DNA from: Mesaphorura yosii | Lineage: Eukaryota > Arthropoda > Collembola > Poduromorpha > Tullbergiidae | Length of the DNA stretch: 64,000 bases | Direction: 5' to 3' | NCBI GenBank assembly: GCA_009869945.1 | Contig: WIXG01000109.1 | Coordinates: forward strand, 1 to 64,000 | Part shown: one piece after another, positions 58,970 to 64,000 of the stretch | Position numbering within the stretch: the first letter of the stretch is position 1 | Layout: every line of letters begins with the position of its first letter | The notes under the pieces: generated by a model | What the model was told of the DNA's origin: nothing | The model's input: only the letters and a program-made list of their open reading frames with translations | The model's database searches: none | Position numbers and translations under genes: made by a program

Positions 58970-61098
58970 GTGTGTTCTGAATCCAAAACCAACGGTAGTG
59001 CTAAAAAAAGATGCCTTCCATGTGCAATTTCTTAAAAGTCCTTTGAATATTTTATAATTCGACGTATAACGCTTTTTATTCCTTAAATATGCATGGTAGT
59101 TGCGTTTTAAAGAGAAGTAGTAGGGTTTAATCATCAGTTAACTGAATAAAAGTCAAACCGCTAATATTTTAACCGAAACATTGGCCATCGACCATTCTCT
59201 AGCATTCGAATTGTTGCATTCACATTTAGGTTTAATTTGTACTGCAAACACACACGTGGATATGATTTGTTCGAGAAAGTTTGCGGCTCACGCCTTACGC
59301 ACCTGCTGCATTTATCACTATCATTGCTTATTTTAATTGATTCACCAAGCAGAGGGCGTAGAAAGGCTACTTGACAACGCAAATGATGCGAAGCAAAGCG
59401 ACGTTAACGGGGTCAGCCCACGACCCACGCCACGTCGAGTTTTGATTGCATTGATATGGTTGCACAGAGTAAACAGTAAAGCAAAGGACAAATAACTTCA
59501 ACTGCCGCCGATATAACATACGTAATCTACATTTACATGTACTAAACTTGCAATAATTGCAATTTGACGTGCAACCCGAAGACAGCTGTGTCAATTCCTG
59601 CTTCTGGGTCCTGTGTGTGTATTCAGTTCAATCAATCGATTACCAGGCCACTGGCCCACTGGTTATTTTAACACCATAACCATAACTTTCCATGACCTTT
59701 CGCCCTAATCGCACAGAAATTCATTTTGTACACCGCAATTTTTGATCAGCATCTGAAATTGAATTTTATGACTAGGAAACCGCGATTTGCCAACAATCAA
59801 ACTTAAAATGCGCAACAAGAAGCACCAATCCTTAAACTAATGCTGAGACGGCTGAATCTAATATCGAATTCCAATTCTTTGGCTGGAACAGGATTTGCGG
59901 CTTCGAAGTACGATCTGCACTTCAGAGCCCTTCAAAGCTTTAAAATTCTTTTGTTAGATGAACACTTTTTTTAAAAGTTGTATGTGTTGGAAGATTCTAA
60001 TGAAAAGAAAGGAGAAAGGTTCTAGTACAGCTGAAAAAAATTGGTTCCTTCCCAAAATGCAGTAACTAACCGCATGCTGATTCACTGATCATAAAATCGT
60101 AAGATAAATAAACTCCTGACGCCGGGATGCTATATCTCACATTCCCAAGACAAGATGCGGAATTCAATGAATGCAAGCAAGCGGATGCGCATGCGAGTAT
60201 GTGACTTGTAATCTGTATGATTGTATACATTGTTGCGTATGTAATTGTGGTTTGAATGGGAACACCACACACGCTACACACTAAAGAAAAGACGGCTGCA
60301 CTGAATATTGAATTTATTGCCTGAAGTCTCAAACAGTTAAAAAATCATACTCGACGATTATATTGTTAAAACCCTGCATCGTGATGCGTTGCGTTTATGC
60401 GTGCGTTTGGTTTGGCTTTGGTTTTATGCATTATGTTACGAGATTACGACTTTACGATGGGGATGGGCATCGCACAATTTCGTACGTATTGGGTTGTGGA
60501 TTCATGCGAGTGAGTGTGAAAGAGAGAAATACGCGAACGCAAGTTAAGGGATATGTACTGACAAAAATCTCATCTCATCTTTCGAGTGATTGCAGTCGTG
60601 TTCAGTCTTTTCTCTCATGCAGAAGTGCATCTCTGCCACTGCGACTGCTGCGACTCGTTCCAAGGTTCCTTTCCGCATTCTGCGTTGATATTGCACTGCC
60701 AAATTTATCACCTGAGCCAAGCCATTCTTTCAGTGACTGGTGGCTAAGTAGATATTGCACTTGAAATAGAGTGACTAAACGAGAATTTAATCTTCTGTGT
60801 AGGTTAAATATTCACTTAGCAAATGAACCGTGCAGATGTAAATCCAAACCCTCTCTCGTCGCAAATCGTATCGTCACAAGCCAAACCTGACCCGAACCTG
60901 ATTTTGTTCGTGGCTTTGGCTGTGGCCCATTCATTTGTGTTAATAATTCATACTCATTCCTCATTGTGTTCGTATTTATGTAGTACACGGTGTCCCGGTG
61001 GAATTTGCAACCTCGCTTAGTTGAACATTTGAACAATAGTCAGTGAACGGTCGAGTCGAGGTTACGTCAACAGCACTTTAACAACTCAAATTACCAGC
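58970..61098. other. spacer before the Tudor gene
   Basis: Poly(A) signal of the SLC22 gene at 59145-59150, then about 1.9 kb with no supported exon. It may hold promoter or untranslated exons of the Tudor gene; a TTACCAG acceptor-like site sits just before its ATG. Confidence 0.45.
59145..59150 (+). terminator. AATAAA poly(A) signal, SLC22 gene
   Basis: Canonical hexamer about 175 bases after the SLC22 stop codon. Confidence 0.65.
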
Positions 61099-63430
61099 AT
61101 GCATGGTGCAAAAACTATTTATTACTGCAGCAGCAGCAGCGGTAATAGCAATGGCAATGCCAAAAGTCAACATCGTCCAACGCAGGAAGGATCGACTTTG
61201 GTCTCAGACTCAGAGCCAAAAGCAGCAGGTGATGGTGACGGTGATGCGGTGTCGTTAGTTAACGAGGAGAGCTCAACTGCTGATCAAGTGAGACGCGGCA
61301 GCGGTGGTTCTGTAATTTATTACGCCAGTGCTAGTGCCAAATCGGGCAAGCAACAGTTAATCGAAGTTAATAATAATAGCACGACAGCGAAAAGCAGCTG
61401 CGGCAATGGACTGGATTCATTGGACGATGTGACGACGAGTGACTTCAGTAATTTCCAAAAAGCTTCAACAATAATTAACGGCAATAATCAACGAATGGGT
61501 AAGTTAAGCATTAAGCATTGAGCAACCACAAACACGAGTATTATGTTTTTGCTCTCGCAGAGACTGAAACGGCAGTGCCAGCATTAGAAATAGGAAACGC
61601 GGACGGTCATAATAACAATAATACGTTAGGCAACTCAAAAAATACTGCTCAAAGTAATGGCAATGGCAAACACGCCGAAGCCGATCACGGCGACAGCGAC
61701 AAGGACAAGGACAAATCATCAGAACAACCGCTACCATCATTAAACCCAAAGCCGCAATTGGACTTTGCTCATCCCATCCACGACGCTCCTGCCAAATGCA
61801 ACCTTGTCGACTCCATACGCACACTTTTCTTGGATGTCATTGTGACGAACGCTGTCAGCCCCTTAAATTTCTCGGTACGCAAACTTATCAATGCAGTTCT
61901 TATCGATATCAACTTACATACAATGTGAGATCGATTGCGTGTGTGTGCGTGTGCATTATTGCATGTAGAAGTAGAAAATACGTGAAAGGAAACATAAAGC
62001 CCGTAATTATTAGACAAAGAGCAGGAAGAAAGACCGAAAGATGGACGGACAAGTCACAAGTCAAGAAACTCTCGGCCTGGCCTGAATAACATCGTATGCA
62101 GACGTTGATGATATGTGATTTTAAGAATTCACTGCCTGCCTGCGACTGCCCGTCTGCCTGCCGCTTGATGAGATATTTTTAGTCGAGTTCACGTACGTGA
62201 GAGTTCTTCTCTGATCTGGTCTGGTTTTCTTTTTACGGCTGCTAGAGAAATAGCGTTCATGAGACTTGGACTTGACGTATGGTTGGAAATGCAGTATATT
62301 GGAATTTGGAATGAATTCGGTTGCATGCGTGCTTGAAAGGTTGCAGAACTAATTTGAGATTTAAGAACTCCAACACGGAGGAACGAGGAAACTGTGACTC
62401 GCGTGATATGGAATATTTGATGTATAAACCAGGTGCATTAGACACAATTGTAGCGAAAGAAAGTGAGAGCGCGGACACATGCGTGAGCGTATCTGACGCT
62501 CTGGAATTTAAACAACGTAGCATGGATAAGATCTTGTGTCTGTAATTTGTCTCACATGGAAGAATTCACACTTGACACGACATGAAATTACTTTCACAGT
62601 CAAAGCCATAATTTATGCCGTTAATTTGTTTCACAGATCCAGAGCTACAAAGACTATGGAAAACTGAAACTGCTCGAAGCTCACATGACAAACTGGTACA
62701 AGAGTCATTCCGGTTCCAGCGAACCGTTACACTTTCAAAATCTCACGCTTAATGGATTCTATGCCGTCAAGTACAGTCCGCCTTCGTCTCTAGCTGGTAA
62801 CAGCAGCAGCAACGGTATCAAATCAAAGTCAAAGTCTCAGGCTCAATCAAGCGGAAAATCGACGAATGCAGACGACAGTGACAATAATTTTCACTGGAGA
62901 AGGTGAGTAACGACCAAAAAGTGCGTAGTAATTGAAAATCTGTGTTTAAAGCAAGACTCTTTCCGTTTTACAGGTGCCAAATCATCAAACCATTTAGTCC
63001 ATCTCTTCCAGTCCTGACAAACCTCGTTGATCACGGTTGTTACTTCATGACTGAACCGAAGAATATACAACCATTGAGGAAAACGTACACTGAACTTCCG
63101 TGTCAGTCACTGGAGGCCAAATTGCACTGTAAGTTCAACCTCGGTCCTTGCTTGATTTTGACTAGCTTTCTCTTCTCGCCCGTATTCCCATATTTCAATG
63201 TTCTTTCCATTCTGATTTCAGTTGTGGACACAAAGAAGATTCAGTTCACACCAGAGGACTGTCACAGGTTTCACAAGCAGGTTGAGGGTAAGCCATTTTG
63301 CAGTATCATCATGAAGCCACTGCAGCCATCGCCCGACGACAGTAAAGTCAGCGTCGTGCTGATTGACACGTCTGCGGAGAAGGACCACTACATTCATCAT
63401 GACTACACAGTGCCAAAAAAGAAGTCTTAG
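61099..63430 (+). CDS. single Tudor-domain protein with disordered N-terminus
   Basis: Five exons, join(61099..61498, 61561..61874, 62637..62902, 62974..63128, 63222..63430), encode 447 residues. The first half is Ser/Asn/Gly/Asp-rich and probably disordered, with two similar short blocks, KTIYYCSSSSG and SVIYYASASAKSG. The second half reads as one extended Tudor domain: VSPLNFSVIQSYKDYGKLKLLEAHM, then LNGFYAVKYSP, FHWRRCQIIKPF, TNLVDHGCYFMTEPKNIQPL, YTELPCQSLEAKLHFVD and a nuclease-like-fold half to KPFCSIIMKPL. (The first of these is split by an exon junction after NFSV.) Extended Tudor domains usually bind symmetrically dimethylated arginine on Piwi or Sm proteins in germ granules, but the DYGN cage motif is DHGC here. 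No LOTUS or other domain is found upstream, although the ATG may not be the first exon. Which Tudor subfamily it belongs to is unclear. Confidence 0.8.
61875..62636. other. second intron of the Tudor gene
   Basis: 762 bp, phase 0, between a GTACGC donor and a TTTCACAG acceptor. No separate gene is seen in it. Confidence 0.6.
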
Positions 63431-64000
63431 CCCATAGATTTTCATTGTTGAAATCAATAAGAAAACTAAAGATCTTGAAATCTGAAATTAATGTGTCATA
63501 AAACTTGCGGGGAAGAATCATAAACGTTGAAACGCTTCGCTCTTCTAATGTTACTAATGCTAATGCTTACGCTGTCATTTCGTCAACTGTGCTCATTTTA
63601 GCAATAAATTCTGACTCTGATTCTGAACAACAGAACAACGAAGTACGCCTTCAACTTTGATTCGATTATAAAGGAAATTGACAATAAAGAGTAATTTATT
63701 TTGGCCAGCGCGTGATGAGTTTATTTTACATTTTGTTGGTTCCGTGCAGATTCCGTGCCACAACATCGCGAGAAATCTGAACAGTTTCGCGTCGGTCTCA
63801 CAATCCTTGAGGCTGTGGAGCCCAAACGCAAAGTACAAAACTTTCGAGCTCACATGCACAGTGAATGTAACTTCCGCTTGAATCAAACGGTTTACATGAT
63901 TTCTTGTTAGTTGTTAAGTGTCATGTATTACCAGTGATTGAATCCACTGATACCGACATTAAATTGTGACGTCATCGTGCAAGGCAAGATGTATTTGTCG
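63431..64000. other. Tudor gene 3' UTR and right edge
   Basis: AATAAA at 63603-63608 is the likely Tudor poly(A) signal. Beyond it a short plus-strand frame after a GTGCAG at about 63755 could be an orphan exon, but nothing supports it. Confidence 0.4.
63603..63608 (+). terminator. AATAAA poly(A) signal, Tudor gene
   Basis: Canonical hexamer about 175 bases after the Tudor stop codon. Confidence 0.6.

Noticed and set aside
63721-63910. Plus-strand open frame after a GTGCAG, read as a possible extra exon
   Set aside because: It lies beyond the Tudor gene's poly(A) signal, is only about 60 codons, and no upstream partner exon was found.

Overview
The window is animal nuclear DNA, most likely from an arthropod. 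The genes are split by short introns (often 60-100 bp) with GT-AG borders and AATAAA polyadenylation signals. The gene content is arthropod-like: a Methuselah-like GPCR, a thioester-containing protein with alternative bait exons, an Snr1/SMARCB1 orthologue, a winged-eye/BAHCC1-type BAH protein, an SLC22 transporter and a mariner element. A springtail (Collembola) would fit, but that is a guess from gene flavour, not a demonstrated placement. I assembled gene models by joining open exons at consensus splice sites so that the phase closes; no transcript data were available.

Layout. Bases 1-7.8 kb are gene-poor. Next come a KCTD2/5/17-type BTB protein (7.8-8.8 kb, +), a ZAD-like/C2H2 zinc-finger protein (10.1-12.7 kb, +), a convergent four-helix membrane protein (12.8-13.7 kb, -) and the SWI/SNF core subunit SMARCB1/Snr1 (14.3-16.0 kb, -). 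After a gene-poor 4.8 kb lies a Methuselah-like receptor (20.8-23.6 kb, +). It converges on two related small secreted Gly/His/Tyr-rich proteins (24.1-26.2 kb, -). Two diverged tandem four-helix membrane proteins follow (26.6-27.3 and 29.2-29.8 kb, -). A decayed 1.3 kb mariner with 44-bp terminal inverted repeats lies between them. A small secreted protein with an uncertain last exon lies at 30.7-31.3 kb (+).

The second half holds a 7.6 kb thioester-protein gene (35.0-42.6 kb, +) with an intact GCGEQ motif, a GPI-like tail and two mutually exclusive bait-region exons. It converges on a 2,169-residue BAH/Tudor-like chromatin protein (43.6-50.6 kb, -). A 5.5 kb spacer precedes an SLC22-type transporter (56.1-59.0 kb, +). 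A single-Tudor-domain protein (61.1-63.4 kb, +) closes the window.

The genes do not form one pathway. Functional groupings are chromatin and transcription (zinc finger, Snr1, BAH protein), innate immunity or secretion (thioester protein, Gly-rich proteins), membrane signalling and transport (GPCR, SLC22, four-helix proteins) and possibly RNP or piRNA biology (Tudor). The most interesting items are the frame-enforced alternative bait exons, the paired secreted proteins sharing a short module, the diverged Tudor core, and the mariner insertion close upstream of one member of the four-helix pair. I recognised no tRNA, rRNA or CRISPR array.
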